Positions 26,843 to 37,946 are shown, counted from the first letter of the stretch. The stretch: DNA of 64,000 nucleotides from Acinetobacter calcoaceticus (GCF_004345325.1 NZ_SLVJ01000002.1:62001-126000), one strand, 5' to 3'. The notes: generated from the letters alone by a model not told the origin. Translations and numbers: made by a program.

Positions 26843-27145
26843 ATGAAAAAAAAGGCTTTGCGACCCATCTGGATCGAGTGATCTGTAGATCGAATGCTGC
26901 ATGGCATCGTATTTATGCAGAAATGAAAAATACCTCTCAACTTATTTACACATGCGTTGAGATGTATCTTATTTAAAAATATCAGCATGTTGATTGTTTT
27001 TTTAGCAATACATGCTTATTTTGTCTACATTTATTAAACAATTCTGTTAATTAAGCCGCATATTATTATAAATATTTACATATTACTAAGATGTGTCTAA
27101 TCCTCAGGATGGGATGTCAAATCATAAAAATCTAAGGAGTAGATC
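26843..27145 (+). repeat. Duplicated intergenic leader, copy B (before paralogue 3)
   Basis: Second copy of the 0.3-kb gap described before paralogue 2. The best-conserved part is the last 170 bp, including the CTCAAC/GTTGAG stem (26935-26962) and the block at 27100-27115. The ribosome site AAGGAG leads to the ATG at 27146. Confidence 0.75.
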
Positions 27146-28438
27146 ATGCCATATAGGCAATCTTTTAGATGTTTTTTATTCACGATCTGTTGCTTAGTTG
27201 CTAGTTTTAGCGTTTATGCTCAAAACTTAAATCTCATTCAATTGTCTGACTCTGAGCTTTCTGAAGTGCAAGGTCAAGCCTTATTAAGCATGACCTATAT
27301 TGCACCCAATGATTCTATCAATAAGATGTCTGGTCAAGGGGTTGGATTTTATAAACTTGGCTTAGAAGCGTTATTAGAACTTAATGCCAATATTCGTAAA
27401 TTACAATTGGGCTGCGGCGGGATTAATGGACCTGGCGGTTGTGATCTCGATATTGATAATCTAAGCCTGAGTGGTTTGTCGGATACCAGAAATGGACGTG
27501 CAGCTTCAAGTGCGGAGATGAGCAATCCTTTTATCGAATTCGCGATCCGTAATCCCGAGTCTGCTGCACAACGTGAAGTTTTGGGTTTGAGAATGTCCGC
27601 AGAGAAGGTTAAAGGCTTATTAACATTAGGATTGGAAAATACCGGTACGCCAAATGGGATTAATAGTTTTAGTGGCTATATGAAGATTCAAGATGCCACT
27701 GGAACTGCATATACTGGTGCTAGAACAATGGAATACACGGATACTTGGAGAACAATTAATGGAATACTCCGACTGGTTAAAGATGGGAAAAATCGTCCAT
27801 ATTCAAGCAAAGAATATAATTTAAATCTGAGCAGGACCAAGGCAAACTTGAGGATATCAGGTCAGGAAATTGTTGGAAGTCGTTTACAAAGCGTCACCCT
27901 GAAGGGGATGGCGGATATTGGAAATATCAATATCGGCGGTCAAATAAAAGCAGATACTAAAAATTGTGTTTTTGGAATTTGTAGTACGGTTCAATTAGAT
28001 GCAACTGTTAAAGGCTATGTGAGTAACATCAAGGCTAATGTAGCGATTGATCAGAACTTAGGATTTATTCATCGCTTACCGCTGAATAATCCGTTTTCAT
28101 TATCCTTACAGTCTAGAAAAGTACATTGGCCAGGGGCCAGTGCAGCAGCGCAACAAGGTTGGTGGATGGCTTTTGAGGACGCTATTGATATTGGCAATGT
28201 AAGCCCAACGAAATCAATTGTGATTACCAATGACGTGTTAAAACAAGTGGTTGGCCCAATCAATAAACATTTGACAGAAAACCCCACTATTTGTTGGGTT
28301 GCTTTGTGTGTGATAACGGGTTTAGATCTAAAAGAAATTGATGTAAAAGGCGCGATGGTTGATTTTCCATTGAAAGATTTACAACTCAGAAATCAAGGTT
28401 TTGCACCGAACTGCTATGGAAATCTGAAGTTTTGCTAA
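27146..28438 (+). CDS. FilA-like secreted protein, tandem paralogue 3
   Basis: 430 residues with signal peptide (FLFTICCLVASFSVYAQN). It is very close to paralogue 2 in the first 190 residues and in the block around LPLNNPFSLSLQS-VHWPGASAAAQQGWWMAF. Residues about 200-285 diverge (for example CVFGICSTV in place of CVVFECSPM), as does the region before the shared C-terminal LKDLQLRNQGFAPNCYGNL. The good AAGGAG site supports the start. A strong terminator about 70 bp after the stop ends the cluster, and smpB lies beyond on the other strand. Function is unknown; a surface or fimbria-associated role is inferred only from the FilA resemblance. Confidence 0.6.
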   Translation: MPYRQSFRCFLFTICCLVASFSVYAQNLNLIQLSDSELSEVQGQALLSMTYIAPNDSINKMSGQGVGFYKLGLEALLELNANIRKLQLGCGGINGPGGCDLDIDNLSLSGLSDTRNGRAASSAEMSNPFIEFAIRNPESAAQREVLGLRMSAEKVKGLLTLGLENTGTPNGINSFSGYMKIQDATGTAYTGARTMEYTDTWRTINGILRLVKDGKNRPYSSKEYNLNLSRTKANLRISGQEIVGSRLQSVTLKGMADIGNINIGGQIKADTKNCVFGICSTVQLDATVKGYVSNIKANVAIDQNLGFIHRLPLNNPFSLSLQSRKVHWPGASAAAQQGWWMAFEDAIDIGNVSPTKSIVITNDVLKQVVGPINKHLTENPTICWVALCVITGLDLKEIDVKGAMVDFPLKDLQLRNQGFAPNCYGNLKFC

Positions 28439-28507
28439 GTGTATTAAAATTGAATTTCACTGATTATTTGTATTCGATTTACGTCTCAAACTGAAAAAGA
28501 GTGATAT

Positions 28508-28538
28508 TAAAAAGCCCCAAAATGCTTGGGGCTTTTTA
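28508..28538 (+). terminator. Terminator ending the FilA-like cluster
   Basis: AAAAAGCCCC / GGGGCTTTTT with a short loop, between the convergent paralogue 3 and smpB. It is symmetrical and may work in both directions. Confidence 0.85.
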
Positions 28539-28629
28539 ATATCATTAATTTAAGTGGATGATTGATACTAAAATGTTTTGTTAAGCGAGTGAGCCATATC
28601 TGAGGTATTCGCATATGCTGAGTCATTGA

Positions 28630-29106
28630 TTACTTGTGAAATATACGAGCTTTATCACGTTGCCAATCACGATCTTTCTCAGTGGCACGTTTGTCATGTA
28701 ACTGCTTACCTTTCACCAAAGCAATCTCAATTTTGACCAGATGCCCTTTCCAATAACAGCTTAACGGTACACAGGTATAGCCCTTTTGATTGATTGCACC
28801 CATCAATTTTTCAATTTGACGCCGCTGCAATAACAGCTTACGGGTACGGGTGGCTTCAGCAACCACATGCGTTGAGGCCGAAAGTAAGGGTTGTACTTGA
28901 GAACCTAACAAATAGGCTTCATTTTCTTTGAAAATAATATAACTTTCGGTGATGGTCATACGACCGGCGCGCATGGATTTAACTTCCCATCCTTGTAAGG
29001 AGAGGCCTGCTTCAAATTTCTCTTCAATAAAATAATCATGGCGAGCGCGTTTATTTTGCGCAATAGTGCCACCATTATTCTTCTTAACTACAATATTTTT
29101 CGCCAT
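28630..29106 (-). CDS. smpB: SsrA-binding protein SmpB
   Basis: Binds tmRNA and brings it to stalled ribosomes for trans-translation. At 158 residues it has the family blocks [39 protein letters not shown] and the C-terminal basic tail [20 protein letters not shown] that enters the ribosomal A site. It is divergent from coaD with 139 bp between. No ssrA gene is visible in this window. Confidence 0.96.
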   Translation of the reverse strand: MAKNIVVKKNNGGTIAQNKRARHDYFIEEKFEAGLSLQGWEVKSMRAGRMTITESYIIFKENEAYLLGSQVQPLLSASTHVVAEATRTRKLLLQRRQIEKLMGAINQKGYTCVPLSCYWKGHLVKIEIALVKGKQLHDKRATEKDRDWQRDKARIFHK

Positions 29107-29245
29107 AAGACTACGATTCCCTTAATCTTGCTATTTTGCCTTAAACTGTCGCGAAGGTGAAGTGCAATCAATATTAAAGCCAGTTGTTCGCCTTCAGTTC
29201 AGTTTTTGATAGAATGCAGGACTAAATTATTCAGAGTATGCTTAG

Positions 29246-30005
<760 letters not shown>

Positions 30006-30030
30006 AAAAATTTGCTAAGATGCGCCCCTT

Positions 30031-30403
<373 letters not shown>

Positions 30404-30437
30404 ATCCAAATTTGTTTCAGTTATTTTAAATTAGTGC

Positions 30438-30466
30438 TTGACGTATCTTATATTAAAACAGATAAT
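30438..30466 (+). promoter_or_regulatory. Promoter of tRNA-Met copy 1
   Basis: TTGACG and GATAAT are separated by exactly 17 bp, with GCGCGC directly after the -10 box. A GC-rich discriminator of this kind is typical of stringently controlled stable-RNA promoters. The tRNA begins 15 bp after the -10. Confidence 0.75.
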
Positions 30467-30480
30467 GCGCGCACAGTTTA

Positions 30481-30557
30481 GGCTATGTAGCTCAGTTGGT
30501 TAGAGCACAGCACTCATAATGCTGGGGTCACAGGTTCAAATCCCGTCATAGCCACCA
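30481..30557 (+). tRNA. tRNA-Met (CAT, elongator), copy 1
   Basis: 77 nt with CCA encoded. The anticodon loop CTCATAA has CAT, and the overall sequence is very close to the elongator tRNA-Met of E. coli (GGCTA..GTAGCTCAGTTGG), not to initiator tRNA. An identical copy lies 1.5 kb downstream. A perfect terminator follows. Confidence 0.93.
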
Positions 30558-30563
30558 TTTTAT

Positions 30564-30593
30564 AGACCACGTTCCAAAACGTGGTCTTTTTTT
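30564..30593 (+). terminator. Terminator of tRNA-Met copy 1
   Basis: AGACCACGTT pairs perfectly with AACGTGGTCT around CCAA, followed by T7. The same terminator follows copy 2. Confidence 0.9.
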
Positions 30594-30627
30594 GTCTGTA
30601 ATTTAAGTTAAGTGTTAGGCCAACTGC

Positions 30628-31716
<1,089 letters not shown>

Positions 31717-31969
31717 TATGTTGTTTTTTAAATAAATGTTATTTGCGCATCATATGCTGAGTAGGATTGAAAATAAAGTATAGATGCAAATTGACTTGTG
31801 CTTGCTTTGTAGTGGTCTGGGTTGGCGCTAGGGTGGCTTTAATATGTATTTGATGTGGAGGTATCGGTGGCTGAGTCACTGATTTCGATAGGAAAAGATT
31901 GAATTTGTATAAAATTTAAGTAATTGATAATTGATTGTTTAAATGCTGATCATTAGTGTGGCTAAAGTC

Positions 31970-31998
31970 TTGACGGACCCTTGGAAAATTTAGATAAT
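31970..31998 (+). promoter_or_regulatory. Promoter of tRNA-Met copy 2
   Basis: TTGACG and GATAAT separated by 17 bp, followed by GCGCAC: the same elements and spacing as the promoter of copy 1, while sequence further upstream differs. Confidence 0.75.
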
Positions 31999-32013
31999 GC
32001 GCACACAAGTTTT

Positions 32014-32090
32014 GGCTATGTAGCTCAGTTGGTTAGAGCACAGCACTCATAATGCTGGGGTCACAGGTTCAAATCCCGTCATAGCCACCA
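32014..32090 (+). tRNA. tRNA-Met (CAT, elongator), copy 2
   Basis: Identical 77-nt sequence to copy 1, CCA encoded, with the same promoter elements before it and the same terminator after it. The cassette seems to have been duplicated as a unit around the RDD gene. Confidence 0.93.
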
Positions 32091-32097
32091 TTTTTAT

Positions 32098-32128
32098 AGA
32101 CCACGTTCCAAAACGTGGTCTTTTTTTT
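32098..32128 (+). terminator. Terminator of tRNA-Met copy 2
   Basis: Identical 10-bp stem to that after copy 1, with T8. Confidence 0.9.
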
Positions 32129-32204
32129 GCTTAATTTTGTATTAATGATTGGCGCCAAGTGCAATTAAAGTTAATTCAAATGCTTAGGCGATAGATTTTA
32201 GGAC

Positions 32205-33272
32205 TTATTCTGCAATGGGATAATGTGCTTCAATCAGAGCGAGGGTTGCTGAGTCTTGATAAAAAGATCCAAACATACTCAGCAAGATGCCATCGAGTAA
32301 ACCTAAATCATTCAGCGCTTGTAGCAATGGTGGGATGAAGCGATGGGCTTCAAGGTATAGGTCTTGCTTATTTAAGCCCACGGCATGTAAAAGCGCTTGT
32401 AGGTCAGAATCAGCAAAGTGCTGATAAAAAGCATCGACGACATTTAAGATTGAGTCTTGCATCATCGGCGTTTGGCGCAGTTCTTTCCATGTTTCATACA
32501 CCAATATAAAAAACTCTTCAACATCGATGGCTTGTACCTGAGAGAAACATTCTTTTAAGCTGAGTCGTTTAATTGTAGACCACAGGTGTAAGCAAATATC
32601 TGCCAGTTCATCACTTGGTAACAGGATGATTTCACCCAAATGTTTGAGTAGTGCCTGAGCCAGTTGTTGTTCTAATTTGAGTTCGATGACATGTTGTTGG
32701 TCTTGGATAAAGTTTAAGGCGCGTGCACGTAAACTGTCAGAATTGAGCTTAAGTCTACGTAGTTGATCCAACCAAGGTGTATGTTGTTCAACGATATGAT
32801 TGGCCAGTTGCAGGCTAATTTGATGTACGTGTGGATTGTGCTGTAAATGCTGATTTAGTGCGCTGCGGATTTGCTCAAGTTCAAGGATTTTGAACACCCA
32901 AGACTCGAAGGTCTCATCGGAGATGCATTGGCCCAGTTGATTGCTGTGCGTGCTTAAGTGTTGGTAGATATTATGCGATGCAATACCAATAAATTCTAAG
33001 ATATCGCCACCAAGATAGAGTTCAAAACAAAACTTTCGCACCACAGCATGCAGTTGCTCAAGTTGAATAACGTCGCTTAATAATACCTGTTCGGCATATT
33101 GATAGAGATGGTCTATAAAGGTTTGACCAAAATATTGGGTTTGAGTCAGATCAGTATTGTTATTGAGCAGTTGTTTTTTGACATAGTTCACTTGCTCAAG
33201 CATTAATGCTTGAGCAAGTTGCTCTGCAAAATTTGCAGAGACAGAGGACTTAGACACCTGGTTTCCAGCCAT
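32205..33272 (-). CDS. Uncharacterised helical protein, coupled to nadE
   Basis: A 355-residue protein I do not recognise. It has no signal peptide, membrane segment, Cys cluster or nucleotide-binding loop. The sequence is leucine-, glutamine- and histidine-rich and looks all-helical. Starting at the ATG at 33272 (MAGNQVSKSSVSANFAEQL) it overlaps the end of nadE by 23 bp in a different frame, which suggests translational coupling. The open frame continues a further 21 codons into nadE, probably by chance. It is inferred to be cytosolic and to share a transcript with nadE, but a link to NAD metabolism is not shown. Confidence 0.6.
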   Translation of the reverse strand: MAGNQVSKSSVSANFAEQLAQALMLEQVNYVKKQLLNNNTDLTQTQYFGQTFIDHLYQYAEQVLLSDVIQLEQLHAVVRKFCFELYLGGDILEFIGIASHNIYQHLSTHSNQLGQCISDETFESWVFKILELEQIRSALNQHLQHNPHVHQISLQLANHIVEQHTPWLDQLRRLKLNSDSLRARALNFIQDQQHVIELKLEQQLAQALLKHLGEIILLPSDELADICLHLWSTIKRLSLKECFSQVQAIDVEEFFILVYETWKELRQTPMMQDSILNVVDAFYQHFADSDLQALLHAVGLNKQDLYLEAHRFIPPLLQALNDLGLLDGILLSMFGSFYQDSATLALIEAHYPIAE

Positions 33273-34875
33273 TGACGATCGGATAGCGACGTTCACGGCT
33301 AAATGCACGTGAGCTAATACGCGGTCCAATAGCACCTTGACGACGTTTATATTCGTTACGATCGACCATTTGAATGACTTTCGCTACCACGTCTTTATTA
33401 AAGCCTTTGGCAATAATCTCGTCTTGGCTTTGATCTTCTTCAATATAGGCATATAAAATCGCGTCGAGGATATCATAAGGCGGTAGAGCATCTTGATCGG
33501 TTTGATCCGGACGCAACTCAGCAGAAGGTGGGCGACTGATCACACGTGGTGGAATCACTGGCGTTTCTTCTAAGCTGTTACGATACTTGGCCAATTCGAA
33601 CACGATGGTTTTGTAAACGTCTTTAAGCACCGCAAATCCGCCAACCATATCTCCATACAGCGTACAGTAACCGACCGCTAATTCTGACTTATTGCCCGTA
33701 GAGAGAACGAGGTTGCCAAATTTATTGGAAAGTCCCATCAATAAGGTACCGCGGGCACGTGCTTGAAGGTTTTCTTCAGTACTGTCCGCTGGCGTGTTGC
33801 CAAAGAATGGGTAGAGGGTTTGCATAAAACTATTTACGATTGGATGAATTTCTGCGACACCAAAAGTGACACCCATACGTTTTGCTTGTTCTGCGGCATC
33901 TTCTACACTCATCGCAGCAGTATAGGTGTACGGCATCATCACCGCTTGAACTTTGTCTGCACCAAGTGCATCAACAGCAATTGCAAGGGTCAAGGCTGAA
34001 TCAATACCACCAGAAAGCCCTAAGATGACGCCGTTAAAGCCAGAACGCTGTACATAGTCACGTGTTGCCATGACCAGACTTTGATAAATCTCAGCCATGG
34101 TGTCCAAAGCAGGAGCCGCAGGCGTGACTTTATAGCCTTTGTTTTCTGGTTCAAAGGCGAGGACATGCAATTCTTCTTTGAAGCTTGCTGCTTGTAATGC
34201 AACGTCACCATTTTGATTGATCACAAAACTTGAACCATCAAAGATTAAGTCATCCTGACCACCGACTTGATTGGCGTATATAACATTAAAATTAAATTGC
34301 TTACATACGGCTTGAATAGCATTGGTCCGATGTTGTGGTTTACCCACTTCATAAGGTGATGCGTTTAAGACCAACACACTTTCAACTTTAAGCTGTGCCA
34401 ATTGTTGTACGGTTTGGATCGACCACAGATCTTCACAAATCAAGATACCGAATTTGTGTCCAAGGTAGTCAAATACCAAGTGTTGATGACCTTCATGGAA
34501 ATAGCGACTTTCATCAAGAACACTGTGATCGGCTAAGTTTTGTTTGTTGTAGATGCCGAGGATGTTGCCATCCTTCATCACAGCAGCTGCATTAAAACGT
34601 TGACCATGTTCATTTTGATTAACAAAGCCAAAGACCATGACGATGTCTTTCACTTGACTTAACTGCTCAAAAGCTTGAGCAGTTCTTTTGCTGAGGCTAG
34701 GGCGCAGTAGTAGATCTTCAGCAGGATAACCGACTGTCGATAACTCTGGGAAAACGATTAAATCTGCATTTTGTTTTTGAGCGGCCTGTGCAAGCTCAAC
34801 CATTTTTTGAACGTTTGATTCAATATTGCCGATGTAAGGAGAGAATTGAGCAAGGGCAATTTTAAAACTTTTCAT
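33250..34875 (-). CDS. nadE: Glutamine-dependent NAD+ synthetase NadE
   Basis: Amidates nicotinic acid adenine dinucleotide to NAD+ using ATP and glutamine-derived ammonia. At 541 residues it has two domains: an N-terminal nitrilase-type glutaminase (IVFPELSTVGYPAEDLLL, the Glu/Lys/Cys set with the Cys in LICEDLWS) and a C-terminal synthetase with the ATP pyrophosphatase loop LGLSGGIDSALTLAIAVDAL and STGNKSELAVGYCTLYGDMV. It is the first gene of a minus-strand pair. The end overlaps the next, unknown gene. Confidence 0.96.
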   Translation of the reverse strand: MKSFKIALAQFSPYIGNIESNVQKMVELAQAAQKQNADLIVFPELSTVGYPAEDLLLRPSLSKRTAQAFEQLSQVKDIVMVFGFVNQNEHGQRFNAAAVMKDGNILGIYNKQNLADHSVLDESRYFHEGHQHLVFDYLGHKFGILICEDLWSIQTVQQLAQLKVESVLVLNASPYEVGKPQHRTNAIQAVCKQFNFNVIYANQVGGQDDLIFDGSSFVINQNGDVALQAASFKEELHVLAFEPENKGYKVTPAAPALDTMAEIYQSLVMATRDYVQRSGFNGVILGLSGGIDSALTLAIAVDALGADKVQAVMMPYTYTAAMSVEDAAEQAKRMGVTFGVAEIHPIVNSFMQTLYPFFGNTPADSTEENLQARARGTLLMGLSNKFGNLVLSTGNKSELAVGYCTLYGDMVGGFAVLKDVYKTIVFELAKYRNSLEETPVIPPRVISRPPSAELRPDQTDQDALPPYDILDAILYAYIEEDQSQDEIIAKGFNKDVVAKVIQMVDRNEYKRRQGAIGPRISSRAFSRERRYPIVNGWKPGV

Positions 34876-35256
34876 TTAAATTAAATCCTATTCCTTATAG
34901 GTTTGGCGCACAACAAGTTGATTTATATGATTGTAATTGTACAACTGTGTCGACACTTTGCTAATAGATTACAGCCAATGAGTGAAATGCTAAATAATCC
35001 ATAACCGATTATAGAATATATCTATTTTTGATATCACAAAAATGAGAAATACTCTGTATTTTAACCATTTTTTATGTAGAAGCTAGCGTTGAATTGGGTT
35101 TATTTATAGTTATGTCAAAAAAAATGTGGCCTCTAAATGTTAAATTTATCATTTGATAAAATAAAGTTAAATTTTGACGTATTTAAGTCAATGTAATACA
35201 AGTAAATTTTGTGATTAATTTTCGGTCTTAAATTATTTATTGAGTATTTTCTTGAT
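34876..35256. other. Gene-free AT-rich stretch upstream of nadE
   Basis: 381 bp between the nadE start and the end of the small HExxH gene, both on the minus strand. It must contain the nadE promoter. I see runs of A/T and no convincing open frame, RNA gene or strong hairpin. Confidence 0.5.
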
Positions 35257-35742
35257 TTATTTTTTTATAATATTTTGTATTTTTTTTAAGAAAATGTCCT
35301 TAGCAATGTCGCCTTGTTGTTCAATATTGTATTTAAAAAATGCTTTGCCCTGAACAAATTGATATTGATAGGGATTATATTTTTTTGCACTCATATAATA
35401 AGCAGTTTGGAGCATGGCGCCTTTGAATAGAACATTAATATGTTGCTGATATTGATAAATATGCGCCATCTCATGAATAAATACAGCTTGATAAGCGAGT
35501 GACTGTAGGCTGAAATCTTCACAATAGTCGGCATTATGTAGGTGGATGCTACCTAGCGGTGCCATGAATATGCCTTTAGGTTGCCAAGGTAAAAATGGTT
35601 GATTCATTATTCTCACTTTAGAATAGTCAATCAAATCGCCGAAAACCGTTTGACATAGTTTGATTTCAGCTTGCGTTAGGCAGCGACACTTAAACTGATC
35701 TAGTTTTAAATAAGAAATGAATATCCAGAACAGTGCTTGCAT
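35257..35742 (-). CDS. Small HExxH-motif protein, putative zinc peptidase-like
   Basis: 161 residues starting at 35742, where GGAT precedes the ATG. The central motif is FIHEMAHIYQYQQ, with HEMAH at residues 90-94 matching the HExxH zinc site. Upstream is GIFMAPLGSIHLHNADYCED. Similar short proteins are often annotated as Vgr- or Rhs-related, but no secretion-system gene is nearby. The N-terminus is mildly hydrophobic (ALFWIFISYL), so membrane association or export is possible. The base composition is AT-richer than the neighbours. Peptidase activity is inferred only from the motif. Confidence 0.6.
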   Translation of the reverse strand: MQALFWIFISYLKLDQFKCRCLTQAEIKLCQTVFGDLIDYSKVRIMNQPFLPWQPKGIFMAPLGSIHLHNADYCEDFSLQSLAYQAVFIHEMAHIYQYQQHINVLFKGAMLQTAYYMSAKKYNPYQYQFVQGKAFFKYNIEQQGDIAKDIFLKKIQNIIKK

Positions 35743-36088
35743 ATGAGATCCAAGATTAATGTAGATATTAAAGAACAACACTCATCCCGAATACAAGAAT
35801 GGATGAATTTCTGATGAAGCTGTAGATACTCAACTTATTTGAGTTTATCAGGCTGTCCTCTAATGATATGAAAACGGCATCTGTTGAAAATTTTCAATAT
35901 CTTTGTTAGACAACATAGCGAGATGGCAGTTTTTGTTAATCCTCGCGATAAATCTTGCCAATGGCAAGCATTATTTTGCTGCGTAATTTTAGCTTTAATA
36001 TTGATTTGTGCGTTCGATTTTTTAGTCTGAGCCCATGTTTAGGTTCTCAGCAATTGAATATCTGAATCAGCAACAGGAAGCTATAAAT
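35743..36088. other. Gene-free divergent promoter region
   Basis: 346 bp between the HExxH gene and the oxidative three-gene cluster, transcribed in opposite directions. It must carry both promoters. I see no RNA gene and no perfect inverted repeat of operator length. Confidence 0.45.
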
Positions 36089-37045
36089 ATGCAAATTACT
36101 CAGCCAATCAAAAAAACCGTTGCAAAATTTATATCGGCACGGTCATTTGATTTAAGCCAACAGTCTAAGATTATCCCGATTCGACACATGAAGTTTAATT
36201 TTGAACCAGAAAAAATTGATCATCGATTTTTTATGAATGCAGAATTGGCCAGTGCCTATTTTGCATCGTTGTCTATTTTTTTGACCTACGGTGAGGATTT
36301 GGTCATTGAAACAGCACGTTACCATCGAGATTTAATTGATGACCCATTATTAAAGCAACGTGTGACTGCATTAATTGGTCAAGAAGCATTGCACTCTAAA
36401 CTGCATGAAGAATTAAATGAAGCCTTTTTGCAAGCTGATCTGCCGGTAACCTTTTTTAGGAAATTGGCATCTTGGGTATTTGATTATGGCTTTAATCGTT
36501 TTTCACAACCGATGAAACTGTCATTAATGACCGGGATTGAACATTTTACTGCAGTGTTAGCCGAATACATGATGAATCATGAAGAGATCTTTTTTCAGAC
36601 TCAAGATGAAAAGCAGCGCGCGATTTGGATGTGGCATATGTTAGAAGAATCAGAGCATAAAGATATTGCCTTTGATGTGTTTCAGCATCTTTCTAATCAT
36701 TATGGTTTACGTGTTGCTGGTTTTTTCCCTGCACTGATCACCATTACCGTATTAATTTCGATTGGTGCCTTTATTGTTCCATTTTATCGAAATCCCAAAA
36801 ACCTGATCAGTTTGAGTTATTGGAAGGATGTGCCGCGTAGTGTGGGCATCTTATTTGGCTTAAAACAAGGCGTATATGGCAGCAGCTTGAAACATATATT
36901 TGAATATTTACGTCCTGATTTTCACCCCAATGATCACGATACCTCAGCCTTTCTTGAATATTACAAACATCGCTTACTCAATCCGGTCGATGGCTTATTA
37001 AAACCTTATTTCACCAAAGAATTTACACCTGCACTCAAAGTCTAA
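36089..37045 (+). CDS. PF10118-type metal-dependent hydrolase family protein
   Basis: 318 residues from the ATG at 36089, which has a CAGGAAG ribosome site; the frame is open 18 codons further up. The body matches the metal-dependent hydrolase family PF10118: RHMKFNFEPEKIDHRFFMNA near the start, IGQEALHSKLHEELNEAF and MLEESEHKDIAFDVFQHL. The repeated E-x-x-H pairs resemble a ferritin-like di-metal site. One hydrophobic helix (FFPALITITVLISIGAFIV) suggests membrane association. It heads a three-gene group with an SDR and a flavin monooxygenase, so it probably works in oxidation of a lipophilic compound. The actual reaction is unknown. Confidence 0.75.
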   Translation: MQITQPIKKTVAKFISARSFDLSQQSKIIPIRHMKFNFEPEKIDHRFFMNAELASAYFASLSIFLTYGEDLVIETARYHRDLIDDPLLKQRVTALIGQEALHSKLHEELNEAFLQADLPVTFFRKLASWVFDYGFNRFSQPMKLSLMTGIEHFTAVLAEYMMNHEEIFFQTQDEKQRAIWMWHMLEESEHKDIAFDVFQHLSNHYGLRVAGFFPALITITVLISIGAFIVPFYRNPKNLISLSYWKDVPRSVGILFGLKQGVYGSSLKHIFEYLRPDFHPNDHDTSAFLEYYKHRLLNPVDGLLKPYFTKEFTPALKV

Positions 37046-37082
37046 ACAGTGACGTATAACGAAAATCGATAAAGGAATAATC

Positions 37083-37934
37083 ATGGGGCTTTTCTCAAGC
37101 AAGACTCAGCCGAGTCGACGCGCATATGCCGTTGTGACTGGTGCAGGTAGTGGTATAGGACGGAGTTTTGCGCTGGAACTGGCGCAACGTGGCGGTACAG
37201 TACTCTGTGTAGACCTCAACCTAGAATCTGCTGAACAAACTGCGGCGATGATTAATGCAGCTCGACCCGATCGGGGCTATGCGTGGCAATGCGATGTGGG
37301 AAATGCAGCGCAAGTGCAGCAAATGGCAGAGCAAGCCGAGCAGATCATGGGTCATGCAGTGAGTTTGTTGATCAATAATGCTGGTGTGGGCTTGGGTGGT
37401 AAGTTTGAGGAGGTGAGTCTTGCGGATTGGCAATGGTGTATGCAGGTCAATCTCTGGGGCGTAATCCATGGTTGTCATGCCTTTGTGCCAAAATTTAAGC
37501 AACAAGGCTTTGGTGCGATTATTAATGTTGCCTCTGCAGCAGGATTTACTGCAGCACCTGAAATGACTGCTTATAACGTCACTAAATCGAGTGTATTGGC
37601 ACTTTCCGAAACTTTGTCTGCGGAATTACGTGGCAGTCGGATTCGGGTTAATGTGCTGTGCCCGACATTGGTGCCAACCAATATTATGAAAAATGGTCGA
37701 TTACCATCGCAATATTCGGGTTTAGCAGATGATTTACTGATGAATCATGCTTTTGTCAGCAGTGACCAAGTCGCTATTAAAACCTTAGATCATCTTGATG
37801 CTGGCAAGCTTTATACCATTCCACAACCAGACGCCAAATTGTTCTGGTTGATGAAGCGTGCAGCACCGAGCCTGTATGCCAAGATGTTGGGTATAGGCTA
37901 CCCTTTGTTCAATAAATTTGTAAAACAAAAATAG
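37083..37934 (+). CDS. Short-chain dehydrogenase/reductase
   Basis: 283 residues of classical SDR type. The cofactor loop is VVTGAGSGIGRSFALELAQR (TGxxxGIG), with an Asp in CVDLN after strand 2. Then come LLINNAGVGLGG (NNAG) and the catalytic set with Ser in INVASAAGF and Tyr-x-x-x-Lys in MTAYNVTKSS. The C-terminal tail of about 50 residues is longer than the minimal SDR and basic. It starts 37 bp after the PF10118 gene and ends 12 bp before the monooxygenase, so the three are an operon. The substrate is unknown; interconversion of an alcohol and a ketone next to a Baeyer-Villiger-like enzyme is a reasonable guess. Confidence 0.88.
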   Translation: MGLFSSKTQPSRRAYAVVTGAGSGIGRSFALELAQRGGTVLCVDLNLESAEQTAAMINAARPDRGYAWQCDVGNAAQVQQMAEQAEQIMGHAVSLLINNAGVGLGGKFEEVSLADWQWCMQVNLWGVIHGCHAFVPKFKQQGFGAIINVASAAGFTAAPEMTAYNVTKSSVLALSETLSAELRGSRIRVNVLCPTLVPTNIMKNGRLPSQYSGLADDLLMNHAFVSSDQVAIKTLDHLDAGKLYTIPQPDAKLFWLMKRAAPSLYAKMLGIGYPLFNKFVKQK

Positions 37935-37946
37935 AGGATGTGACAT

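Noticed and set aside
23974..28438. FilA-like repeats as a composite transposon or phage remnant
   Set aside because: No transposase, terminal inverted repeats or integrase are seen; the pattern fits tandem gene duplication.
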